A DNA stretch of 5,793 bases from an uncultured Desulfuromonadales bacterium (lineage in GTDB: Bacteria > Desulfobacterota > Desulfuromonadia > Desulfuromonadales > Geopsychrobacteraceae), in NCBI GenBank assembly GCA_945788205.1, contig CALZLE010000286.1, positions 1 to 5,793 on the forward strand. Direction: 5' to 3'. Below, piece by piece: positions 1 to 5,704 of the stretch; positions within the stretch are counted from its first letter, which is position 1, and the number at the start of each line of letters is the position of its first letter. Both the position numbers and the translations under genes were made by a program. Below the pieces are notes generated by a model. That model made no database searches. It saw only the letters and a list, made by a program, of their open reading frames with translations, and was not told the origin of the DNA.

Positions 1-72
1 CGGGGTTTGTGTTTTGCCGAATTGAGTCGGCTGCTGGAGAACCTGGGTAAACAGTTTCTACGGAGTTATTGA
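1..72 (+). CDS. C-terminal end of an unidentified protein (partial, 5' end outside window)
   Basis: Frame 1 is open from the first base to a TGA at 70-72 and encodes the last 23 residues of a protein, RGLCFAELSRLLENLGKQF followed by LRSY. The other two forward frames hit stops within this stretch. The tail looks like an amphipathic helix with a basic end. It carries no motif that allows naming. Its stop codon abuts the cysK start directly (TGAATG) and the cysK ribosome binding site lies inside its last codons, so the two genes are very probably co-transcribed and translationally coupled. A serine acetyltransferase (CysE) would make sense as a partner, but CysE tails that bind CysK end in isoleucine, whereas this one ends in tyrosine. 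A regulator or another sulfur gene is equally possible. Confidence 0.6.
   Translation, partial: RGLCFAELSRLLENLGKQFLRSY
62..65 (+). promoter_or_regulatory. Ribosome binding site of cysK
   Basis: GGAG lies 7 bases before the ATG at 73, inside the final codons of the upstream gene. The spacing is good and supports 73 as the cysK start. The placement also supports translational coupling across the abutting stop and start codons. Confidence 0.7.
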
Positions 73-1029
73 ATGGGACAACTATATCAAGACAATTCCT
101 TGTCGATCGGGCGGACACCGTTGGTCCGTTTAAATCGAATCGTACCGCAGACCGGAGCTGATGTTTTTGCCAAAGTCGAGGGGCGCAATCCGGCCTACTC
201 TGTCAAGTGTCGAATCGGCGCGGCGATGATCTGGGACGCCTTGGAAAAAGGGACCCTTAAGCCGGGAATGGAGATTGTTGAGCCGACCAGTGGCAATACC
301 GGAATTGCACTGGCATTTGTTGCTGCTGCCAAGGGGATACCGATTACGTTGACGATGCCGGATACCATGAGTATTGAGCGGCGCAAAGTGCTCAAGGCTT
401 TCGGCGCGAACCTGGTTCTGACTCCTGGTGCAAAGGGGATGGCGGGTGCCGTTGGGGTTGCGGAGCAGATGGCGGAGAACGAGCCGGACAAATTTTTATT
501 GTTGCATCAGTTTAAAAACCCGGCGAACCCGGCAATTCACGAGCAGACCACCGGTCCGGAAATCTGGAATGATACAGAAGGGAAGATCGATGTTCTTGTT
601 TCCGGCGTTGGAACCGGTGGCACGATCACCGGCATCTCTCGCTATATCAAACAGGTCAAAGGGAAGCAGATTCTGTCGGTTGCTGTCGAGCCGGAAGCGA
701 GCCCGGTTTTGAGTCAGCATCTGGCTGGAGAGATGTTGGAGCCGGGACCACATAAAATTCAGGGAATCGGTGCCGGGTTTATTCCCGATACGCTCGATTT
801 GGAAATGGTCGATCGCGTTGTGCAGGTCAGCAACGAAGAGTCGATTGATTTCGCTCGTCGACTTGCTAAGGAGGAAGGGCTCCTGTCCGGAATTTCCTGT
901 GGCGCGGCGGTTTCTGCGGCAGCAAAACTCGCTGTTGAGCCAGAGTTTTCCGGGAAGAATATCGTCGTCATACTGCCCGATTCTGGAGAACGCTATCTGA
1001 CGAGTGTCCTCTATGATGGGGTTGTGTAA
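73..1029 (+). CDS. cysK: Cysteine synthase A (O-acetylserine sulfhydrylase, PLP-dependent)
   Basis: This cytoplasmic enzyme converts O-acetyl-L-serine and sulfide to L-cysteine and acetate, the last step of cysteine synthesis. The 318-residue protein is close to the usual family length (E. coli CysK, 323). Visible family motifs are GRTPLVRLNRI (residues 13-23), the PLP-lysine segment NPAYSVKCRIGA with Lys45, the substrate loop PTSGNTGIA (71-79), the PLP-phosphate loop GVGTGGT (178-184), KIQGIGAGFIP (228-238) and GISCGAA (273-279). The SVKCR form and the TMSIERRK segment match the E. coli CysK type rather than cystathionine beta-synthase or CysM. The start at 73 has a good Shine-Dalgarno and the N-terminus aligns with CysK. 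The gene lies upstream of the SAM riboswitch and is probably transcribed with the partial gene before it. No T-rich hairpin terminator follows it. Its product feeds cysteine to the MetI-like enzyme encoded downstream. Confidence 0.96.
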   Translation: MGQLYQDNSLSIGRTPLVRLNRIVPQTGADVFAKVEGRNPAYSVKCRIGAAMIWDALEKGTLKPGMEIVEPTSGNTGIALAFVAAAKGIPITLTMPDTMSIERRKVLKAFGANLVLTPGAKGMAGAVGVAEQMAENEPDKFLLLHQFKNPANPAIHEQTTGPEIWNDTEGKIDVLVSGVGTGGTITGISRYIKQVKGKQILSVAVEPEASPVLSQHLAGEMLEPGPHKIQGIGAGFIPDTLDLEMVDRVVQVSNEESIDFARRLAKEEGLLSGISCGAAVSAAAKLAVEPEFSGKNIVVILPDSGERYLTSVLYDGVV

Positions 1030-1048
1030 ACCGCCTGAACGAAATAGG

Positions 1049-1094
1049 TTGACAAGGCGTGTAGCTGACAATTAAGTTAAGTTGCGGCTCTAAA
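1049..1094 (+). promoter_or_regulatory. Candidate sigma-70 promoter(s) for the metI-metC transcript
   Basis: Two arrangements are visible just before the riboswitch. The first has CTGACA at 1065-1070 (5 of 6 to TTGACA), an 18-base spacer and TCTAAA at 1089-1094 (4 of 6). It would start RNA near 1101, a few bases before the riboswitch P1 stem, which is the usual position in S-box leaders. The second has a perfect TTGACA at 1049-1054 with a poor -10, TTAAGT, at 1072-1077. Position favours the first, although the second has the better -35. This was judged by eye only. Confidence 0.45.
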
Positions 1095-1106
1095 AAGGAG
1101 TCAGCA

Positions 1107-1210
1107 GTCTTTATCGAGAGTGGTGGAGGGACAGGCCCTGTGAAGCCACAGCAACCGGCTCGAAGGTTCGAGCGAGGTGCTAATTCCTGCTCGGTGACAT
1201 CAGATAGGTG
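1107..1210 (+). ncRNA. SAM-I riboswitch (S-box leader) controlling metI-metC
   Basis: The conserved S-box core is present in order. It contains the P1 5' strand CTTTATC (1109-1115), GAGAG, and the kink-turn segment GGTGGAGGGAC (1122-1132). P2 is capped by CTGTG/CACAG (1138-1142 with 1147-1151), followed by GCAACC. P3 has a perfect 6-bp stem GCTCGA/TCGAGC (1158-1163 with 1168-1173). The hallmark AGGTGCTAATTCCTGC (1175-1190) follows, then the P1 3' strand GATAGG (1203-1208). The family is known to bind S-adenosylmethionine and turn off methionine genes. An intrinsic terminator follows about 50 bases later, so control is by premature termination. P1 is short, with about four Watson-Crick and two G-U pairs. 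The genes downstream are exactly those expected of an S-box operon. Confidence 0.95.
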
Positions 1211-1260
1211 TTGTCGGGGAAGATGAGGGCGGTGTTTCTGCAGTTTATCCAACCTGCGAA

Positions 1261-1291
1261 GCCCCTTCTCATCCCTTGAGGAGGGGCTTTT
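1261..1291 (+). terminator. Intrinsic terminator of the SAM riboswitch expression platform
   Basis: A 10-bp stem, GCCCCTTCTC (1261-1270) with GAGGAGGGGC (1278-1287), has one G-U pair and a 7-base loop. It is followed by a short T run (TTTT, 1288-1291). It lies between the S-box aptamer and the metI start, as expected for SAM-induced termination. Part of its 5' arm (CTTCTCATC region, 1266-1273) can instead pair with GATGAGGG at 1222-1229, a possible antiterminator. Confidence 0.85.
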
Positions 1292-1321
1292 GTGTGCCCC
1301 TTTGTGAGTCCGAATATGAAA

Positions 1322-1325
1322 GGGG
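1322..1325 (+). promoter_or_regulatory. Ribosome binding site that decides the metI start
   Basis: AAAGGGG runs from 1319 to 1325. The in-frame ATG at 1326 abuts it with no spacer, which is too close for initiation. The in-frame ATG at 1332 lies 6 bases beyond. The second ATG is therefore the likely start. Confidence 0.7.
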
Positions 1326-1331
1326 ATGATA

Positions 1332-2510
1332 ATGTCCAAAATTGCCTGTAGTAGCTTGGCGACCCGCAGCGTGCAGATTGGGGTTGGCCATGACGAACAA
1401 ACCGGGGGGATCAGTTTTCCGATTTATCCCAGTGCGACCTATCGTCATCCGGGGGTTGGTCAGAGCACCGGCTACGATTATACCCGTAGTGGGAACCCAA
1501 CTCGCCAGTTGCTGGAAGATGCGCTAGCAGATCTTGAAGGTGGTGCCCGCGGGTTAGCATTCTCTTCCGGGATGGCTGCACTGACAACCCTGTTCCTGCA
1601 TTTTTCCAGTGGCGACCACCTCGTGGTTTCCGAAGATTTGTATGGCGGGACTTACCGGGTCCTTGAGCAAATTTTCGCTAAGTTCGGCCTGCAGACCTCT
1701 TATGTCGATACCACCTCACTGGCGGCGGTTGAGGCTGCAGTGACTGCACAAACTAAGGCGCTGCTGATCGAAACCCCGGGAAACCCTTTGCTCGGCATTG
1801 CTGACATCGCTGGCCTGGCCGATTTGTGCCAAGCGAATAATTTACTTTTTGTCGTCGACAATACTTTTTTAACGCCTGCCTTACAGCGTCCCCTGGAGTT
1901 GGGAGCAGATGTCGTGGTTCACTCGGCGACCAAGTATCTGGGTGGTCACAGCGATCTCTGCGCCGGAGCGCTGGTGACAAAAGATGAGGAGCTTGGCGAG
2001 CAACTCTATTTTTTACAGAATTCAACCGGGGCGATTCTGCCTCCGCAGGATTGCTGGTTGTTGATCCGGAGCCTGAAAACCTTGCCTTTGAGAATGGAGC
2101 GACACTCTGCCAGCGCGCTGCAGATCGCCCAGTGGCTCCAGCGGCAACCGCAGGTAGAAAAAGTTTACTATCCAGGGTTGGGCGAACATCCAGGGCACCA
2201 ATTGGTCAGCCAGCAAGCGACTGGGTTTGGTGGAATGCTTTCATTTCGGGTCAGCGATCCGCAATTGGCGGAGCAGATTCTTGAAAGTCTACAACTGATC
2301 TCGTTTGCGGAAAGTCTCGGCGGGGTTGAGACTCTGATAACTCTGCCAGCGGTTCAGACTCATGGAGATATCCCTGCAGAAGAAAGAGAACGTTTGGGAA
2401 TCTGCAACAGTTTGCTGCGATTGTCGGTCGGTTTGGAAGAGCCTGCGGATCTGATTGATGATTTGCAGCAAGCGTTAAGTCAATTTTCCGGGAGGGTTGT
2501 ATATGGCTGA
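1332..2510 (+). CDS. metI: Cystathionine gamma-synthase / acylhomoserine thiolyase, MetI type (PLP-dependent)
   Basis: This Cys/Met-metabolism PLP enzyme (fold type I) probably condenses an O-acylhomoserine with cysteine to form cystathionine, or with sulfide to form homocysteine. From the ATG at 1332 it has 392 residues, the usual family length. Visible motifs are YDYTRSGNPTR (48-58; binds PLP phosphate of the neighbouring subunit), SSGMAA (78-83), Tyr104 in EDLYGGTY (expected to stack on PLP), DNT (176-178), the Schiff-base Lys201 in HSATKYLGGH, SLGGVET (328-334) and Arg363 in LLRLSVG (substrate carboxylate). As recalled from the family, segments such as GYDY..SGNPTRQLLED, GAILPPQDCWLL and AVQTHGDIP resemble Bacillus MetI more than cystathionine beta-lyase. 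It is the first gene behind the SAM riboswitch and overlaps its paralogue by 8 bases, the same arrangement as the B. subtilis metI-metC operon. The acyl donor (acetyl or succinyl) cannot be read from the sequence. Confidence 0.88.
   Translation: MSKIACSSLATRSVQIGVGHDEQTGGISFPIYPSATYRHPGVGQSTGYDYTRSGNPTRQLLEDALADLEGGARGLAFSSGMAALTTLFLHFSSGDHLVVSEDLYGGTYRVLEQIFAKFGLQTSYVDTTSLAAVEAAVTAQTKALLIETPGNPLLGIADIAGLADLCQANNLLFVVDNTFLTPALQRPLELGADVVVHSATKYLGGHSDLCAGALVTKDEELGEQLYFLQNSTGAILPPQDCWLLIRSLKTLPLRMERHSASALQIAQWLQRQPQVEKVYYPGLGEHPGHQLVSQQATGFGGMLSFRVSDPQLAEQILESLQLISFAESLGGVETLITLPAVQTHGDIPAEERERLGICNSLLRLSVGLEEPADLIDDLQQALSQFSGRVVYG
2490..2496 (+). promoter_or_regulatory. Ribosome binding site that decides the metC start
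   Basis: GGGAGGG sits inside the end of metI. An in-frame TTG at 2497 follows it with no spacer, while ATG at 2503 lies 6 bases away. The ATG at 2503 is therefore the likely start. Confidence 0.75.
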
Positions 2511-3648
2511 ACAAAATTATCGGGTCGCCACCCAGCTGGTTCATCAGCGGCAGGATCGTGATCCGCACACCGGCGCTTCTACTGTCCCAATCTATCAAGC
2601 CTCGACCTATCATCATCCCGCCGGTCAGCCGGGAGAATATGACTATGCCCGCAGTGGCAACCCGAGTCGCGAACAGGTCGAACAGGCCGTTGCTCTCTTG
2701 GAAGGTGCCCAGTTCGGTTTTGCCTGCGCTTCTGGAATGGCGGCCATCGGCACCGCTCTTTCACTGCTGAAAAGTGGTGATCACCTGGTGGCTCCAGAGG
2801 ATCTTTATGGCGGTAGCTACCGCTATCTGACTCAACTGTTGCCCGATCTCGGTATCGAAGTCAGTTACGTCGATTTTACCGATCTGGAGCAGATTGAAGC
2901 GGCGATCAATCCGCGCACCCGGGGGATATTTGTTGAGACGCCATCGAATCCCTCGTTTTTGATTTCAGATCTGCGTGGCATTGTTGCACTGGCGAAACAG
3001 CATGACTTGCTCACCTTTCTCGATAATACTTTTATGACACCGTTGCTACAGCGCACGATTGAGCTGGGTATCGACGTGGTGATTCATAGCGCCACCAAGT
3101 TCCTCGGTGGGCATGGCGATCTGCTCGCCGGAGTGGTCGTCACCGACGATAAAGTTTTGGCCAAGCGGTTGCGACGTTTCCTCAACGGCTTTGGCGCAGT
3201 GCTGGGGCCTTTCGATTGTTTTTTGCTCTCGCGGGGACTGAAAACACTCAAGCTGCGGCTCGATGCTGCGCAGCAGAGTGCCCAGCTGCTGGCTGAACGA
3301 TTAAGCGCACATCCCAAGGTGGCACGGGTTGCCTATCCTGGACTGGATGACTTTCCACAAAAGCAATTGCATTTTTCTCAAGCCACTGGGGCCGGAGCTG
3401 TACTTTCTTTTGAACTGCAGGACGTCAGTCTGGTCGCTCCTTTGTTACAACGGGTAAAATTGCCAATCATTGCCCCGAGTCTCGGTGGTGTCGAGACGAT
3501 CCTGACCCACTGCTGGAGCATGTCTCACGCAGCGATGCCGATTGAGGTCAAACAACGCCTGGGTATCAGTGATGGGCTGTTACGGATTTCGGTGGGGATT
3601 GAAGATGTTGAGGATCTTTGGGAAGATCTCGTCACAGCATTGGGATGA
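2503..3648 (+). CDS. metC: Cystathionine beta-lyase, MetC type (PLP-dependent)
   Basis: The predicted role is cleavage of cystathionine to homocysteine, pyruvate and ammonia, the step after the MetI-like enzyme. From the ATG at 2503 the protein has 381 residues. It shows the same fold-type-I motifs as its neighbour: YDYARSGNPSR (46-56), ASGMAA (76-81), Tyr102 in EDLYGGSY, DNT (174-176), Schiff-base Lys199 in HSATKFLGGH, SLGGVET (326-332) and Arg361 in LLRISVG. Segments such as YVDFTD, FLDNTFMTPLLQR, GAVLGPFDC, TGAGAVLSFEL and SMSHAAMP match my recollection of B. subtilis MetC. It is not of the E. coli MetC type, which has SWGGYES where this has SLGGVET. The ATG overlaps the metI stop (ATGGCTGA), so translation is probably coupled and both genes answer to the riboswitch. 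The family cannot be separated cleanly by sequence: cystathionine gamma-lyase or a mixed activity remains possible, but SAM repression and pairing with metI favour the biosynthetic lyase. Confidence 0.85.
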   Translation: MAEQNYRVATQLVHQRQDRDPHTGASTVPIYQASTYHHPAGQPGEYDYARSGNPSREQVEQAVALLEGAQFGFACASGMAAIGTALSLLKSGDHLVAPEDLYGGSYRYLTQLLPDLGIEVSYVDFTDLEQIEAAINPRTRGIFVETPSNPSFLISDLRGIVALAKQHDLLTFLDNTFMTPLLQRTIELGIDVVIHSATKFLGGHGDLLAGVVVTDDKVLAKRLRRFLNGFGAVLGPFDCFLLSRGLKTLKLRLDAAQQSAQLLAERLSAHPKVARVAYPGLDDFPQKQLHFSQATGAGAVLSFELQDVSLVAPLLQRVKLPIIAPSLGGVETILTHCWSMSHAAMPIEVKQRLGISDGLLRISVGIEDVEDLWEDLVTALG

Positions 3649-3742
3649 AGGAATCCACTTTATCTCTCTCCCAAATCAACGGTCAATTGTGTTATCCTTT
3701 GCCAGTAAAATATGTTGATTTTATTGCTGATGAGGCATTGCA
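3649..3742 (+). promoter_or_regulatory. metC-GTPase spacer with weak promoter-like elements and the GTPase ribosome binding site
   Basis: The 94-base spacer is AT-rich towards its 3' end. TAAAAT at 3706-3711 (5 of 6 to TATAAT) is the best -10 candidate and would start RNA near 3718, but no good -35 lies at proper distance. GAGG at 3732-3735 sits 7 bases before the ATG at 3743 and is a credible Shine-Dalgarno. No GC-rich hairpin with a T run follows metC, so read-through from the riboswitch operon into the GTPase gene cannot be excluded. Confidence 0.3.
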
Positions 3743-5533
3743 ATGACCGACCAGAACCTCGGGGAGAACCCCGCTAAACTCCAACCGTCATTGAAGCTCA
3801 ATGAGGTTTTAGATCAGTCCATCGTCACGATTTCAGAGTTGGGGGAGGATTTTTCTGTTCCGCATGCCGACCTGCAATTAGTGCAGCAGCGGTTGGGCGA
3901 AGGGCGTTTTCATCTCGCGGTTTTAGGCCAGTTCAAGCGCGGGAAAAGCACACTGTTAAATGCTTTGCTCGGTGATGATCTGTTGCCGACTGATATTCTG
4001 CCGGTCACGGCGATTCCGACCTTTATCCACTCTGGGCCAGAGGTGGGCGGTAAAGTCTTTTTTTTCGATCGACCTGAGCCCGAAACCTTTACCGTCTCTG
4101 CCGAGCATAGCCTTTCCGATTTTTTGAACGATTATGTGACCGAAGCAGGGAATCCACACAATCAGCGGCAGGTCAGCCGGGTTGAGATCAGCCATCCCGC
4201 ACCGTTACTCCAGCAGGGGGTGGTGCTGATCGATACTCCCGGTGTTGGCTCTACACTCAAACACAACACCGAAGTTGCTCACCAGATACTCCCACAGTGT
4301 GATGCTGCGCTGTTTCTGGTTTCTCCTGATCCGCCGATTACCGAGATGGAGTTGGAATACCTGCAACAGATCAAACAACAGATGCCGCGAACCTTTTATT
4401 TGCTGAACAAGGTCGATTTTCTCGAAGAGCAGGAACAGACGGTGTCGTTGCGTTTTCTGGCTGATCAACTCAGTCGCTTTTACGCTTCCGATCCACAAGT
4501 CATGCCGATTTCTGCGCGGAATGGCTTGAATGCACGACTCTCCGGAGATGAGGCCGGCTGGAGAAAAAGCGGCATGCAGCTGGTTGAGCAAAATTTGATC
4601 GATTTTTTTGCCCGTGAAAAACAACAGATTCTGTATCAGGCCCTCGGACATCGGACCGAAGATTTACTCAATGGTGTCATCATGCAGCTGCACCTTTCCT
4701 TGACTGCGTTAAAACTGCCAGAAGATGAACTGCAGCAGCGGCTCGAGAAGTTTCGCCAGTCGTTGCCAGCGATTGAGCGCGAACAGCAGGCCGCTGCTGA
4801 TGTGTTGGCCGGAGATCTGAAGCGAGCGATTAAGCGGTTGGCTGAAGAAATTGAAGGGTTGCGGGAGCGCGGGAAGCAGCAGATTTTAACTCAGGTTGAA
4901 ACCCATTTGGAGTCGGTTGAAGACCCGGAGCAGATGGAGCGTTTGGTTCATGAGACAATTGCAGGTGAAACCGATCAGTTCTTCGGTCCGGCGATGAGTA
5001 GCGTTGCCGAGATTATTCGTCGTGAGGCGACCGAACTGTTGAGTATCAATCAGCAACGCAGTAATCAATTAATCGAGCAGGTGCGGCAGACGGCGGCTGA
5101 ACTGTTCGCAATTCCGTATCAGGCCCCGGTTGCTGATTCCTCGTATACCCGATTTGATGTTCCCGCTTGGAGTCATGATTTGTTTACCTCCGATATGGAT
5201 CCATTGGGGCAAAAGCTGTCGCGTAAATTTTTCAGTAAGAAATACCGGCGGCGGCGGACTGTCAATCGTTTGCGAGAGGAGAGCCGGAAGCTTTTATACA
5301 AAAATGTAGAACAGATCAGCTGGGCTTTGCGCCAGAGCCTTGATGAGAGTTTCCGGCAGTTTGGAGTTGACTTGCGTGAGCAGCTGGAGAAAACCATTAC
5401 TGCGACCAGAAAAGCGATGGAGATTGCTCTAGAACGGAGTGAATCCCATTCACGTGAAACGGCACAGACTGAAATTCGCCTGCAACAGGCCCTGCAACGC
5501 CTGCAAAAAAGCTGTGGTGAATTGGTAGGTTAA
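3743..5533 (+). CDS. Dynamin-family large GTPase (bacterial dynamin-like protein)
   Basis: This is a 596-residue protein with an N-terminal dynamin-type G domain and a long helical C-terminal part. The G motifs are clear: G1 P-loop GQFKRGKST (62-70), the G2 threonine probably Thr89 in LPVTA, G3 DTPG (164-167), G4 NKVD (222-225), and a G5-like PISA (255-258). The GQFKRGKSTLLNALLG style with LPT..LPVTAIPT is typical of bacterial dynamin-like proteins rather than Era, EngA or septins. From about residue 300 onward the chain is charged, Gln/Glu-rich and predicted helical or coiled coil. It is broken at about 455-490 by a Pro/aromatic segment and then a basic stretch (491-505, KLSRKFFSKKYRRRR), which may be the membrane-contact (paddle-like) region. 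There is no signal peptide or transmembrane segment, so a cytoplasmic protein that attaches peripherally to membrane is likely. Family members remodel or protect membranes, and some act in phage defence; the specific job here is unknown. It is a single copy, not a tandem pair. The start at 3743 has a GAGG ribosome binding site. Confidence 0.9.
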   Translation: MTDQNLGENPAKLQPSLKLNEVLDQSIVTISELGEDFSVPHADLQLVQQRLGEGRFHLAVLGQFKRGKSTLLNALLGDDLLPTDILPVTAIPTFIHSGPEVGGKVFFFDRPEPETFTVSAEHSLSDFLNDYVTEAGNPHNQRQVSRVEISHPAPLLQQGVVLIDTPGVGSTLKHNTEVAHQILPQCDAALFLVSPDPPITEMELEYLQQIKQQMPRTFYLLNKVDFLEEQEQTVSLRFLADQLSRFYASDPQVMPISARNGLNARLSGDEAGWRKSGMQLVEQNLIDFFAREKQQILYQALGHRTEDLLNGVIMQLHLSLTALKLPEDELQQRLEKFRQSLPAIEREQQAAADVLAGDLKRAIKRLAEEIEGLRERGKQQILTQVETHLESVEDPEQMERLVHETIAGETDQFFGPAMSSVAEIIRREATELLSINQQRSNQLIEQVRQTAAELFAIPYQAPVADSSYTRFDVPAWSHDLFTSDMDPLGQKLSRKFFSKKYRRRRTVNRLREESRKLLYKNVEQISWALRQSLDESFRQFGVDLREQLEKTITATRKAMEIALERSESHSRETAQTEIRLQQALQRLQKSCGELVG

Positions 5534-5590
5534 CTGTTCGACTCTGTTCCCCAATGTATTTCTTTTATGCAGCGTTTCCCCCAACACTTG

Positions 5591-5620
5591 GAGACATACC
5601 CGGAGCTGCAAAATCATAAT
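5591..5620 (+). promoter_or_regulatory. Candidate sigma-70 promoter for the secreted-protein gene
   Basis: GAGACA (5591-5596, 4 of 6 to TTGACA), an 18-base spacer and CATAAT (5615-5620, 5 of 6 to TATAAT) form the best promoter-like pair in the spacer after the GTPase gene. Transcription would start near 5627, leaving an untranslated leader of about 78 bases before the ATG at 5705. This was judged by eye; no other support. Confidence 0.35.
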
Positions 5621-5622
5621 TA

Positions 5623-5640
5623 GTTGTTAGACTTAACAGC
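5623..5640 (+). repeat. Inverted repeat (possible operator or leader hairpin)
   Basis: GTTGTTA (5623-5629) pairs with TAACAGC (5634-5640) around a GACT loop: seven pairs including one G-T. The perfect core is TGTTA-GACT-TAACA. It overlaps the predicted transcription start of the promoter at 5591-5620, where a repressor could bind. It is AT-rich and not followed directly by a T run, so it is a poor terminator for the GTPase gene. Confidence 0.3.
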
Positions 5641-5704
5641 GTACGTGTTGTTTTCTGATCACAAGCTCCTGTTTTTTCTATGGGGCGCTGCGGTGGAAAA
5701 TCGT

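Noticed and set aside
1032..1059. CGCCT/AGGCG hairpin just after cysK as a terminator
   Set aside because: The stem is only five pairs with a large irregular loop and no T run follows.
496..1071. A 191-codon open frame on the minus strand opposite cysK
   Set aside because: It is fully antisense to a certain cysK gene and reads as low-complexity, motif-free protein. It is a shadow of the coding strand.
968..1339. A 123-codon minus-strand frame across the riboswitch region
   Set aside because: It runs through the structured S-box aptamer and terminator and into both flanking genes. The protein has no recognisable motif.
1332..3648. The metI-metC pair as a recent duplication or a frameshifted single gene
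   Set aside because: The two proteins share family motifs but differ throughout and each is full length with its own catalytic lysine. They are ancient paralogues with separate roles.
3699..3727. TTGCCA - 17 bases - TATTGC as the GTPase promoter
   Set aside because: The -35 is good, but the -10 is poor and the start would fall at about 3734, inside the ribosome binding site.
4205..4651. A 148-codon minus-strand frame opposite the GTPase G domain
   Set aside because: It is antisense to the G3-G5 region of a clear GTPase and has no motif of its own.
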